NCBI RefSeq assembly: GCF_005484585.1
Contig: NZ_CP039435.1
Span: 2,728,001 to 2,792,000, forward strand
Length of the DNA: 64,000 nt
DNA from: Brevundimonas sp. SGAir0440
GTDB lineage: Bacteria; Pseudomonadota; Alphaproteobacteria; Caulobacterales; Caulobacteraceae
Direction: 5' to 3'
Shown piece by piece: positions 17,100 through 25,498 of the stretch. Under the pieces are notes generated by a model that worked only from the letters and a program-made list of their open reading frames with translations, was not told the DNA's origin and did no database searches. A program made the position numbers and the translations under genes. Every line of letters starts with the position of its first letter. The stretch's first letter is position 1.

Positions 17100-18527
17100 A
17101 TGCAATGGACAGCGATGAGGCGGCTGGCGCATCTGCGCCGGAATACCGCAGGCAACATTGCGACCTTCTTCGCCCTGTCCGCCATGGGCCTGACACTGAT
17201 GGTCGGCCTGGCCATCGACATCAATCGCTATGTCTCGGTCAGGAACCAAGTGCAGGAAGCCCTCGATGCAGCAGCGTTGGGCGCTGCGGCGTCCCGCGCC
17301 CAGACGGTCAAGGAGCTGGAAGCGGTCAGCGGTCCCTATCTGGAGGCCAATCTGAAGACCGGCCAATTGATCGACGGCTGGAAGACCGGCACCCAATATG
17401 TCGATGGCAAAATCGTCAGGGTGACCTTCAAGGGCGGGGTCAAACCCATCTTCGCGGGTCTGGCCGGCGTCAAACAGTTCGACATCAACGCCCTGTCCGA
17501 GGCGACGCGTGGCGTGGCGCAAAAGATCGAGACCGTTCTGGTGCTCGATAACACCTGGTCCATGAGTGAAAAGGACAGTCGGTCGATCAAGCGGATCGAT
17601 GCGCTGAAGACCTCGGCCAGTTTGCTGGTCAACGAGTTGATGGCGACCGAAAGCGATGAGGTCTCGATCGGCGTCGTGCCTTATGCGGACTACGTCAATG
17701 TCGGGATTGCCAATCGCAAGGCCCCGTGGATTTCCGTGCCCGACGACTACGTTCAGGAGCGCACCTGTACGACCAAGACGACCTACAGCGGCGGCACGCC
17801 CTATCCTTGCACCACCGTGCGCGACGGCGTCAGCGAGATCGGCACCTGCTACAAGGATCAGGTGGTCAAGACGGTCACCGTCCCGCCCTATGCTTGCAAC
17901 GTCAGCTACAAGTGGTTCGGCTGCGTCTACTCACGCAATGTCGGCACAACGCGGTTGAACGACCAGTCGCCAGCGACGCCCTACAAGGGTTTCCTGACGA
18001 CAGGCCAGAGTTGCCTGAATGCGGTCAGCCCCCTGTCCAAGAGCAAATCCAGCGTCCTGAACGCGATCAAAAACCTTGTCATCAATGTCGGCGGCTACAA
18101 GCCCGAGACGCACATTCCATCCGGCCTGATCTGGGGCATCAATCTGCTGTCGCCCACCGCGCCGTTCCAGGAAGCCGGGGCCTACGATCCCGCAAACCGC
18201 ACGCCGCGCAAAATACTGGTGCTTATGACCGACGGTGTGAACACCCTGCGCTACCGCTCGTCCGACGGCGCGCACGTCGCCACGGTCAAACCCAATGAGC
18301 TGGCGGCGACGGATTCCGATCTCGATTCGATCTGCACCTACGCCAAGTCGAGCAAGATCGAGGTCTTCACCGTGGGCCTCAACGTTCCCACGCAAAACGG
18401 ACGCAATCTGCTCAGGACCTGCGCGACCGATTCCGACCACGCCTTCCTGGCCGAGGACAGCGCAGCCCTAGAGGCCGCATTCCGTGAGATCGCGCGCTCC
18501 ATCGGCGTCGTACGGCTGATCAAGTAA
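17100..18527 (+). CDS. Tad-type pilus assembly protein with von Willebrand A domain (TadG-like)
   Basis: 475 aa. N-terminal Tad domain with a single helix and the usual flanks ('NTAGNIATFFALSAM', then 'DINRYVSVRNQVQEALDAAALGAA'). A vWA domain starts at ~150 with the MIDAS motif DNTWSMS and ends near the C-terminus; a cysteine-containing insertion (~220-290, six Cys) interrupts it. Such proteins anchor in the inner membrane and belong to tad pilus secretion loci or act as orphans. No tad ATPase, pilin or secretin gene is near. An in-frame ATG 15 nt later is an alternative start. Confidence 0.85.
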   Translation: MQWTAMRRLAHLRRNTAGNIATFFALSAMGLTLMVGLAIDINRYVSVRNQVQEALDAAALGAAASRAQTVKELEAVSGPYLEANLKTGQLIDGWKTGTQYVDGKIVRVTFKGGVKPIFAGLAGVKQFDINALSEATRGVAQKIETVLVLDNTWSMSEKDSRSIKRIDALKTSASLLVNELMATESDEVSIGVVPYADYVNVGIANRKAPWISVPDDYVQERTCTTKTTYSGGTPYPCTTVRDGVSEIGTCYKDQVVKTVTVPPYACNVSYKWFGCVYSRNVGTTRLNDQSPATPYKGFLTTGQSCLNAVSPLSKSKSSVLNAIKNLVINVGGYKPETHIPSGLIWGINLLSPTAPFQEAGAYDPANRTPRKILVLMTDGVNTLRYRSSDGAHVATVKPNELAATDSDLDSICTYAKSSKIEVFTVGLNVPTQNGRNLLRTCATDSDHAFLAEDSAALEAAFREIARSIGVVRLIK

Positions 18528-18675
18528 TTGTCTCGGGCCGTTTAGCGATGAAAAAGCACAGGTTCGCCTGAACCCGTCGGCGACTCGCCCATTAAAGTCT
18601 GCAAGCGGCCCCTGAGCGCCGCATTCGGGTGCGACACGTTCGGCCAAGGCCTCACAACGACGGGGAAGAGACCGC

Positions 18676-20823
18676 ATGGACGACGCCTATTCCACTCAAC
18701 TGACCGCCGGTGAATCGGTCGAGGCCACGGGTCTCGAGCAGCTGATGGCGCTGAAGGAAGGCGATACCTTCCTGGTCGCCGACGGATGGGGCGATATGAA
18801 GGGCGGCGCCGACGGCCTGTTCGCGGGCGACACCCGCGTCCTGTCGCGCTGGGCCATGACCGTCGGCCTGCTGAAGCCGTCACGCCTGTCGTCCGGCGTC
18901 AGCCAGGACAACGTCTTCTTCTCCTGCCACACCACCAACCGTCCCCTGCCCCCGATGGGGGGCCGGTCAGCTCCGGCCGGGGTCCTGCATATCGAGCGCC
19001 GGCGGTTTCTGTGGAACCGGCGGATGTTCGAGCGCATCCGCATGGTCAACCACGGGGTTGAGGACATCCTGCTGCCGCTGGCCTTCGATTTCGGCGCGGA
19101 CTTCTTCGATATCTTCCAGGTGCGCGGCACGCCGCGAGCCAAGCGTGGGACCATACACACGCCGACCACCGATGGCCGCCGCGTCACCTTCCGCTACACC
19201 GGCCTGGACGACGTGGACCGGTCCAGCTGCATCGCCTTTTCCGAACCGCCCGCGCGCCTGACACATCAACGCGCCGAGTTCATGTTCAGCCTACCCAAGG
19301 GCCGCTCGCTGGATCTGTTCATCGAATGCGGCGTCGATGCCTGCGAGACGCCGGACGCCGATCGCTGGCGCCAGAACGCCATCCAGGCCCGCCTGGCCAT
19401 GCGCGCCAAACGCCGGCGCGGCGCCTCGGTGCGCGGCCCGCGCAGCCCGCGCTTCAACGACTGGCTGGACCAGTCGCGCGCCGACATGGCGCTGTTGACC
19501 ACAGACCTGCCGACCGGACCCTATCCCTATGCAGGCACGCCGTGGTTCTCGACCCCGTTCGGTCGCGACGGCATCATCTCGGCCTGGCAAATGCTGTGGC
19601 TGGATCCGTCGCTGGCCAAGGGCGTGCTGACCTATCTGGCCTCGCGCCAGGCGACCGAGACCTCGCTCTATCGGGACAGCCAGCCCGGCAAGATCATGCA
19701 CGAGACCCGCGGCGGCGAGATGAGCGCCCTGCACGAGGTGCCGTTCGGCCTCTACTATGGCGGGGTCGACACCACCTGCCTGTTCGTGGCCTTGGCCGGC
19801 GCCTACGCCAACCGCACCGGCGATCTGGATCTGATCCGCAAGCTCTGGCCCAATCTGATCGCGGCCGCCGACTGGATGCGCGACTATGGCGACAGCAACA
19901 ATGACGGCCTGATCGACTATCAGCGCGGCGCCGACACCGGCCTATCCAACCAGGGCTGGAAGGATTCCGAAGACAGCATCTTCCACGCCGACGGTCGCTT
20001 CCCCAAGGGTCCGATCGCGCTTTTGGAGGTTCAGGGCTACGCCTTCGCCGCCTGGAAGGCGCTGGGCGATCTGGGCGAGCGCCTGCACGACGACCGCACG
20101 ACCGAATGGCGGATGCGCGCCGAGCAGGTCCGCTCGCTGGTCGAGGAAAAGTTCTGGATGGAGGACGAGGGCTTCTACGCCGTGGCCCTCGACGGCGACG
20201 GCCAGCAATGTCGCGCCATCGCCTCCAACGCCGGGCACCTGCTGTTCACCGGCCTGCCGTCGCTGGAACGTGCGCGGCGCGTCACAAAACGCCTGCTGAC
20301 CGCCGAGTTCCGCACCGGCTGGGGCATCCGCACGCTGGAGGTTGGACAGGCCCGCTTCAATCCGATGAGCTATCACAACGGCTCGGTCTGGCCGCACGAC
20401 ACCGCCATGGCCGCCGCCGGCATGGCGGCTTACGGCGAGCGCGATGCGGTCGCGGAAATCCTGGCCGAGATCTACGCTGCCGCCGCCCACTTCCACCTGC
20501 GGCTGCCCGAACTGTTCTGCGGCTTCCCGCGTGAGCCGGGCGAGCCGCCCATCGCCTATCCAGTCGCCTGTCTGCCTCAGGCCTGGGCGGCGGGATCGGT
20601 CTTCCTGATGCTTCAGGCGACGCTGGGCCTGTCGATCGACGCCTGGACCGAGACGGTCGATCTGGCCGATCCGGTCCTGCCGGCCGGTCTGGATCGTCTG
20701 AAGATCACCGGCCTGGAAGTCGGCGGCGCCGTCGTGGATCTGAACATCCAGCACGCCGACGGTCGCGCGGTGGTCATCCCGCATCACAAGCGGGGCAAGG
20801 TTTCGATCCGCACGTTGCGGTAA
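18676..20823 (+). CDS. Amylo-alpha-1,6-glucosidase (glycogen-debranching-type glycosidase)
   Basis: 715 aa. N-terminal debranching 'bis' domain (~15-215) followed by an (alpha/alpha)6-barrel glycosidase domain (~270-690) with 'PWFSTPFGRDGIISAWQ', 'DTTCLFVALAGAY', 'GLSNQGWKDSEDSI' and 'NGSVWPHDTAM', conserved blocks that hold the acidic catalytic residues. Likely hydrolyses alpha-1,6 branches of glycogen-like glucan in the cytoplasm. A GGGGAAG precedes the ATG. Functionally it pairs with the GT4 gene at 15885, but the Tad/vWA gene separates them. Confidence 0.9.
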   Translation: MDDAYSTQLTAGESVEATGLEQLMALKEGDTFLVADGWGDMKGGADGLFAGDTRVLSRWAMTVGLLKPSRLSSGVSQDNVFFSCHTTNRPLPPMGGRSAPAGVLHIERRRFLWNRRMFERIRMVNHGVEDILLPLAFDFGADFFDIFQVRGTPRAKRGTIHTPTTDGRRVTFRYTGLDDVDRSSCIAFSEPPARLTHQRAEFMFSLPKGRSLDLFIECGVDACETPDADRWRQNAIQARLAMRAKRRRGASVRGPRSPRFNDWLDQSRADMALLTTDLPTGPYPYAGTPWFSTPFGRDGIISAWQMLWLDPSLAKGVLTYLASRQATETSLYRDSQPGKIMHETRGGEMSALHEVPFGLYYGGVDTTCLFVALAGAYANRTGDLDLIRKLWPNLIAAADWMRDYGDSNNDGLIDYQRGADTGLSNQGWKDSEDSIFHADGRFPKGPIALLEVQGYAFAAWKALGDLGERLHDDRTTEWRMRAEQVRSLVEEKFWMEDEGFYAVALDGDGQQCRAIASNAGHLLFTGLPSLERARRVTKRLLTAEFRTGWGIRTLEVGQARFNPMSYHNGSVWPHDTAMAAAGMAAYGERDAVAEILAEIYAAAAHFHLRLPELFCGFPREPGEPPIAYPVACLPQAWAAGSVFLMLQATLGLSIDAWTETVDLADPVLPAGLDRLKITGLEVGGAVVDLNIQHADGRAVVIPHHKRGKVSIRTLR

Positions 20824-20826
20824 GAT

Positions 20827-21876
20827 TCAGCCGAACAGATCAGGCGCGCTCGCTCGGTCCAGCGCCTTGGCGAAGACCGTCGGCAGGGCGGCCCGCGCCG
20901 CCTCGATCGGCATCCAGCGATAGGGACCGCCCGCATCGACGCGCGCGGTCATCACCGTCAGCGTCAGGTTAAAGTGGGTGAAGACGTGCTCCACCGTCCC
21001 CGCCTCGCGCCAGTCGGCTTCGGTCGGCGCCGCTGCTGAGGGCTCGCCCGTCGCCCAGTCGCTGGTCGGCAGGCCCAGCATTCCGCCCAGCAGCCCCTTT
21101 TCGGGTCGCGTCTCGACCGCGACACGCCCCTGGTCGTCAACCAGCACATAGGCGATGCCCCGCCGATGCGGCCGCTCCGCCTTCTTCGTCTTCATCGGGA
21201 ACCGGGCCGGGTCGCCCGTGGCCAGACCCAGGCATTCGGTGGCTACTGGACAGGTCCCGCACGACGGCGACTTGGGCCGGCAAACCGTCGCGCCCAGGTC
21301 CATCAACGCCTGCGCCCAGTCTCCGGGCCGCTCGTCGGTGACGAAAAGACCGGCCAACCGCCTCAGCTCGGGCCGGGCGGCGGGGACCGGCGTCTCGACC
21401 GCGAACAGACGCGCCATGACCCGCTCGACATTGCCGTCCACGACATTGGCCGCCCGGTCGAAGGCGATGGAGGCGACGGCTGCGGCCGTATAGGCGCCCA
21501 CGCCCGGCAGCGCGAGCAGCGCCGCCTCGGTGTCCGGGAACACGCCGTCATGCTCGCCCGCCACCGCCCGCGCGCAGGCCAGCAGATTGCGGGCACGCGC
21601 ATAGTAGCCCAGCCCCGCCCAGGCCCCCATCACCTCCGCATCCTCGGCCGCCGCCAGGTCCGAGACCGTCGGCCAGCGCGTGGTGAAGGCGTGGAAATAC
21701 GGCGTCGCATGCGGCACGGTCGTCTGCTGAAGCATGACCTCCGACAGCCAGACACGGTACGGCTCGGTCCGCGGCGCGCCGACGGCGGCTCGCCACGGCA
21801 GGCTGCGCGCATGGGCGTCGTACCAGGCCAGCAGCCGGGAGCGGATCAGGTCTATGTCGGGAGAGACGTCAGGCAT
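20827..21876 (-). CDS. mutY: A/G-specific adenine DNA glycosylase
   Basis: 349 aa. HhH-GPD glycosylase with catalytic Glu46 in 'SEVMLQQT', hairpin 'LPGVGAYTAAAVASIAF' and catalytic Asp147 in 'VVDGNVERV'. The 4Fe-4S cluster loop is intact (C199-x6-C206-x2-C209-x5-C215). The C-terminal NUDIX-like domain recognises 8-oxoguanine. It removes adenine mispaired with 8-oxoG. Divergent from the DciA-like gene with only 20 bp between starts. Confidence 0.96.
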   Translation of the reverse strand: MPDVSPDIDLIRSRLLAWYDAHARSLPWRAAVGAPRTEPYRVWLSEVMLQQTTVPHATPYFHAFTTRWPTVSDLAAAEDAEVMGAWAGLGYYARARNLLACARAVAGEHDGVFPDTEAALLALPGVGAYTAAAVASIAFDRAANVVDGNVERVMARLFAVETPVPAARPELRRLAGLFVTDERPGDWAQALMDLGATVCRPKSPSCGTCPVATECLGLATGDPARFPMKTKKAERPHRRGIAYVLVDDQGRVAVETRPEKGLLGGMLGLPTSDWATGEPSAAAPTEADWREAGTVEHVFTHFNLTLTVMTARVDAGGPYRWMPIEAARAALPTVFAKALDRASAPDLFG

Positions 21877-21885
21877 CGGTCGGGC

Positions 21886-21891
21886 TATATA
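21886..21891. promoter_or_regulatory. Shared symmetric -10 element between mutY and dciA-like gene
   Basis: TATATA, self-complementary, in the 20-bp gap. It ends 5 nt before the + strand ATG and 9 nt before the mutY ATG, so either transcript would be leaderless or nearly so. No good -35 is seen on either side. Motif call only. Confidence 0.35.
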
Positions 21892-21896
21892 GACCC

Positions 21897-22451
21897 ATGC
21901 GCCGCACCCTGCCCACAGACGCCGAGGTCCGCGAGATCCTGTCTCGCCGCCGCACCCGTCCGGTCCCCCGACCGGCGCCGCGCGCGGGCAAGGCGCTGAC
22001 GCCCCTGATCAAGAAGCTGGACGAGCAGTTCGGACGCGGGGCCGGTGCGCTGGAGCCTCGCTGGCGCGAGATCGTCGGCGATCGCCTGGCCCGCGTCACA
22101 CGCCCGCAGAAACTGACCAAGGGCAAGGGCGGTTCACCTGGCGTGCTGGAGCTGCGCGTCGCCGGCGCCGCCGCCCTGTTGATCCAGCACCAGTCCGAGG
22201 ACATCTTGGCCCGCGTCAACCTGTTCCTGGGCGCCGGGACGGTGGATCGGCTGCGCATCGCCCAGGGTCCGGTCGCCCCTTTGAAGGAAGCCGCCGCCCG
22301 TCCCAAACGCAGCGCCAAGCCGCCGCCCCTCCCCGCCCAGACCGAGGCCGACCTCGCCGCCTCCATCGCCGCAGCCCCCGACGATCTACGCGCCGCCCTG
22401 GCGCGCCTCGGCCGCGTCGCCCTGTCGCGCTCCGACATCGACAGCGACTGA
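21897..22451 (+). CDS. DUF721 (DciA-like) protein
   Basis: 184 aa. The DUF721 core spans ~30-125: 'LTPLIKKLDEQFGRGAGALEPRWREIVGDRLARVTRP' style N-terminal segment followed by 'GVLELRVAGAAALLIQHQSEDILARVNLFLG', then a Pro/Ala-rich linker and a short C-terminal helix. DUF721 proteins include DciA, the replicative-helicase loader of most bacteria without DnaC. In this alphaproteobacterial form the core precedes a variable tail. No Shine-Dalgarno is visible before the ATG, consistent with a leaderless mRNA. Confidence 0.75.
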   Translation: MRRTLPTDAEVREILSRRRTRPVPRPAPRAGKALTPLIKKLDEQFGRGAGALEPRWREIVGDRLARVTRPQKLTKGKGGSPGVLELRVAGAAALLIQHQSEDILARVNLFLGAGTVDRLRIAQGPVAPLKEAAARPKRSAKPPPLPAQTEADLAASIAAAPDDLRAALARLGRVALSRSDIDSD

Positions 22452-22556
22452 CCCCTGCGCCTCGGTTGGCAGGTCTTGTCGCCTGCTGTAGGTAGGACGG
22501 GAAAGATTAGAACTCCGCACGGCATATCCCGGTCGCGCGCCTGGATTCCGAGCCCG

Positions 22557-23651
22557 ATGAAGCAACAAGACGACTGGCGACTTACCGATCTTGTCGAACA
22601 CGAGATCGGTCGCGGCGACCCGTTCGCCGCCGCCGTGCGCGGCACACGCATGCCAATGGTCATCACCAATCCGCGCCTGCCCGACAATCCGATCGTCTTC
22701 GTCAACAAGGCCTTCCAGGATCTGACCGGCTATGAGCGCGATGAGATCGTCGGCCAGAACTGCCGTTTCCTGCAGGGACCCAAGTCCGACAAGGTGGCCG
22801 TGGCCAAGATCCGCGAGGCGATCGAGGCCGGCGAAGACATCCACATCGATCTGCTGAACTATCGCAAGGACGGCAGCACCTTCTGGAACGCCCTGTTCAT
22901 CAGCCCCGTGCGTAACGCCGAGGGCGAGATCGAGTATTTCTTCGCCTCGCAACTGAACGTCACCGAACGCGTCGAGGCCCAGGTTCTGGTCGAAAAGCAG
23001 AAGGCCGTCGTCGAGCGCGAGGTCGCCGCCCGCACCGCCGACCTGCAGGAAGCCCTGACCGCCAAGACCCTGCTGCTTCATGAGGTCGATCACCGGGTCA
23101 AGAACAACCTGACCATGATCGGATCGCTGCTGCGGCTGCAGTCGCGCTCCCTGTCCGATCCCGCCCTGACCGCGACCCTGGATTCCATGCTGGAGCGGGT
23201 GGACGCCCTGGCGACCGTTCACCGCAAGCTCTATCAGTCCGAGGACGTCACACAGTTCGATGTCGGCGCCTTCACCAACACCCTGGTCGCCGATGTGATT
23301 GGATCAACCGGACGCAGCGACATCGAGGTCTCCGTCGATGTCGAGCCGATGTTCATCCCTTCGACCCACGCCTCGTCGATCGGCCTGATCATCAACGAAC
23401 TGCTGACCAATGCGATCAAGCACGCCTTCGCCGATGATCGCGGCGGCCGATTGATCGTCTCGGCCAAGAAGACGGAACAAGGCGGCCAGGTCGTTGTTCA
23501 AGACGACGGCCCCGGCATTCCCGGCGCCGCGCATCAGGGATTGGGCAAGACCTTGATCGGTCGTCTTTCAAAGCAGATCGGCGGCAAGACGCTGTGGCTT
23601 CCGGCAGACCCCGGAACACGCGCGGTCGTCGAATTTCCCGTGAGCGGCTAG
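22557..23651 (+). CDS. lovK: LOV-domain sensor histidine kinase (HisKA_2 type)
   Basis: 364 aa from the ATG at 22557. A LOV domain (~25-135) has the flavin-adduct cysteine in GQNCRFLQG (Cys69), so it should bind FMN and sense blue light. A coiled linker leads to a HisKA_2 dimerisation domain, with phospho-acceptor His179 in 'DHRVKNN', and an ATPase domain with the N-box 'INELLTNAIKHAF' and 'DDGPGIP'. Resembles Caulobacter LovK, which feeds the general stress response. The response regulator gene begins at the base after its stop. An upstream ATG at 22476 lacks homology-like sequence. Confidence 0.87.
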   Translation: MKQQDDWRLTDLVEHEIGRGDPFAAAVRGTRMPMVITNPRLPDNPIVFVNKAFQDLTGYERDEIVGQNCRFLQGPKSDKVAVAKIREAIEAGEDIHIDLLNYRKDGSTFWNALFISPVRNAEGEIEYFFASQLNVTERVEAQVLVEKQKAVVEREVAARTADLQEALTAKTLLLHEVDHRVKNNLTMIGSLLRLQSRSLSDPALTATLDSMLERVDALATVHRKLYQSEDVTQFDVGAFTNTLVADVIGSTGRSDIEVSVDVEPMFIPSTHASSIGLIINELLTNAIKHAFADDRGGRLIVSAKKTEQGGQVVVQDDGPGIPGAAHQGLGKTLIGRLSKQIGGKTLWLPADPGTRAVVEFPVSG

Positions 23652-24107
23652 TTGCGCGCGGCCGGGCCCCACTTCGACATCCTGGTCGTCGAGGACGAGG
23701 CCCTGCTTGTGATGGACCTCGAGGCGATGCTTGAGGACGAAGGCCACCGGCTGGTCGGCGAGGCCATGTCCCTGAGCGAGGTGGAGTCGCTGTCGCTCGA
23801 CACGCCGCCCGACATCGCCTTCGTCGACATCCAGCTGGCCGACGATTCCAGCGGTCTGGACGTGTGTCGCCTGATCAAGGACCGCTGGCCGTCCACCGCC
23901 GTCGTCTTTTTAACGGCCAACCCTAAGATGATCCCCGAGGACTTCCTGGGCGCGCATGGCGTGATCCCCAAGCCCTTCTCGCGTTCCGGCCTGCTGTCGG
24001 CGATGCGCTTCATCCAGCAGGGCCTAAGCGATCCGCCGCCGCGCCAGGACAGACCGCAAAGTTTCATCCCCGCGCCGGCGATCGATCGGGCCTGGGCGCG
24101 CGGATAA
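23652..24107 (+). CDS. lovR: Single-domain response regulator, LovR-like
   Basis: 151 aa if the TTG at 23652, directly after the lovK stop, is the start; no ATG occurs before the conserved receiver core. Receiver domain: acidic pair E14/D15, phospho-acceptor Asp59 in 'AFVDIQL', Thr88 in 'FLTANP' and Lys107 in 'PKPFS'. About 30 C-terminal residues are low-complexity. There is no output domain, so it probably works as a phosphate sink or phosphatase partner for the LOV kinase, as LovR does in Caulobacter. Confidence 0.83.
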   Translation: MRAAGPHFDILVVEDEALLVMDLEAMLEDEGHRLVGEAMSLSEVESLSLDTPPDIAFVDIQLADDSSGLDVCRLIKDRWPSTAVVFLTANPKMIPEDFLGAHGVIPKPFSRSGLLSAMRFIQQGLSDPPPRQDRPQSFIPAPAIDRAWARG

Positions 24108-24214
24108 GGCGCTGTTGACAAAACTTCGCCGCACCTGTTCCAGACTAGTTCAGGGTTGCGCCATTCCCGGGGAATCGCGCGACCATCGCCAACGATCCGA
24201 TCCGAGGAACCTTC

Positions 24215-24859
24215 ATGGCCGACACTGAATCCCGCTTCGCCCGCATGAGCCGTCGTGCGGCCATCACCGGCGCCGCACTGGCGACCATGGCTCTGGCGGC
24301 CTGCGGCGGCGGCGCCAAGGGTGCGGCCGAGGGCGACATGGGTCTGGGCGCGCCCGAGGGCGCCAAGGTCACTGTGGTCGAATACGCCTCGGTCACCTGC
24401 CCCCACTGCGCCCTGTGGCAGAAGAACACCTGGCCGGCGTTCAAGGCCAAATACGTCGACACCAACAAGGTCCGCTACGTCTTCCGCGAACTGCCGACCC
24501 CGCCGGTCGATGCCGCCACCGCCGGCTTCCTGGTCGCGCGCTGCGCCGGTCCGGACAAGTATTTCGACGTCGTTCACCAGTTGATGGCGACCCAGCAGGA
24601 GATGCTGACGTCCTCGCCGCGCGATTGGCTGCTGCGCACCGCCCAGGCCGCCGGCCTGTCCGAGCAGCAGTTCAACGACTGCGTCACCGACAAGGACGCC
24701 GTCGCCGCCATGGAGAAGCGCGTTCAGGCCGCCCGCGCCCAGGGCGTGACCGGCACCCCCGCCTTCTATGTCAATGAGACGCAGGTCATCTCGCCCGGCG
24801 GCGAAGGCGCCAGCCTGGCCGACCTGTCCACCGCCATCGACGCGGCCCTGGCCAAGTAA
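24215..24859 (+). CDS. DsbA-family thiol:disulfide oxidoreductase, putative lipoprotein
   Basis: 214 aa. Twin-Arg-like N-terminus (MSRRAAITGA), hydrophobic helix and a lipobox-like 'LAAC' (Cys30). The thioredoxin fold follows with active site CPHC at 62-65 and the cis-Pro loop 'VTGTPAFYVN'. A periplasmic dithiol/disulfide enzyme of the DsbA/DsbG-like (Thioredoxin_4) group. GAGG precedes the ATG; TTGACA at 24115-24120 may be its -35. The next gene is a paralogue. Confidence 0.87.
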   Translation: MADTESRFARMSRRAAITGAALATMALAACGGGAKGAAEGDMGLGAPEGAKVTVVEYASVTCPHCALWQKNTWPAFKAKYVDTNKVRYVFRELPTPPVDAATAGFLVARCAGPDKYFDVVHQLMATQQEMLTSSPRDWLLRTAQAAGLSEQQFNDCVTDKDAVAAMEKRVQAARAQGVTGTPAFYVNETQVISPGGEGASLADLSTAIDAALAK

Positions 24860-24874
24860 CCGAGGCCTAATCAG

Positions 24875-25486
24875 ATGATGCGACGCGCCTTCATCGCCGC
24901 CGGTTTCGCCCTCGCCGCCCTGTCCGGCGGTTTGGCGACGCCGGCGCTCGCCGCCGATGCGCCCCCGCCCGTCACGGCTCAGGATCATATCCTGGGTCGG
25001 GCGAATGCGCCGGTGACGGTGATCGAATACGCGTCCTTCACCTGCTCGCACTGCGCGGACTTCCACAACACCGTGCTGCCGGCCTTCAAGGCCAAATACA
25101 TCGACACCGGCAAGGTCCGGCTGGTTCACCGCAACCTGCCGACCCCGCCCGCCAATGTCGCCGCCGCCGCAGCTGCGGTCGCCCTGTGCGCCGCACCCGA
25201 ACGCTATTTCGACGTGGCGGCCGTCTTCATGCGCGATCAGGCCAACCTGCAGACCACCGGCGCCCAGCCCTGGTTCGCGGCCGGCATCGCCGCCAGCGGC
25301 AAGACCCGCGAGCAGATCGAAGCCTGCCTGAACGGCCCGACCATCCGTACGGCCCTCGACGCTCAGATCGAAGGCGCGCGCGCCGCAGGCGTCACCGGCA
25401 CGCCCACCTTCTTCGTCAACGGGACGATGGTGATGGAGCATTCGCTGGAGGCCCTGTCGGCCGCCGTCGATCCGCTGCTTCGGTAG
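24875..25486 (+). CDS. DsbA-family thiol:disulfide oxidoreductase, second copy
   Basis: 203 aa. Cleavable signal peptide (1-27, ending ALA), active site CSHC at 57-60 ('YASFTCSHC') and the cis-Pro loop 'VTGTPTFFVNG'. Collinear with the preceding gene, 15 bp away, so this is a tandem duplication with different active-site dipeptides (PH versus SH), which would give different redox potentials. smc follows after 12 bp. Confidence 0.88.
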   Translation: MMRRAFIAAGFALAALSGGLATPALAADAPPPVTAQDHILGRANAPVTVIEYASFTCSHCADFHNTVLPAFKAKYIDTGKVRLVHRNLPTPPANVAAAAAAVALCAAPERYFDVAAVFMRDQANLQTTGAQPWFAAGIAASGKTREQIEACLNGPTIRTALDAQIEGARAAGVTGTPTFFVNGTMVMEHSLEALSAAVDPLLR

Positions 25487-25498
25487 TCCGTCGGGACG

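Noticed and set aside
17100..18527. Complete tad pilus locus
   Set aside because: Only the vWA/TadG-like gene is present; no prepilin, ATPase, secretin or peptidase gene is adjacent.
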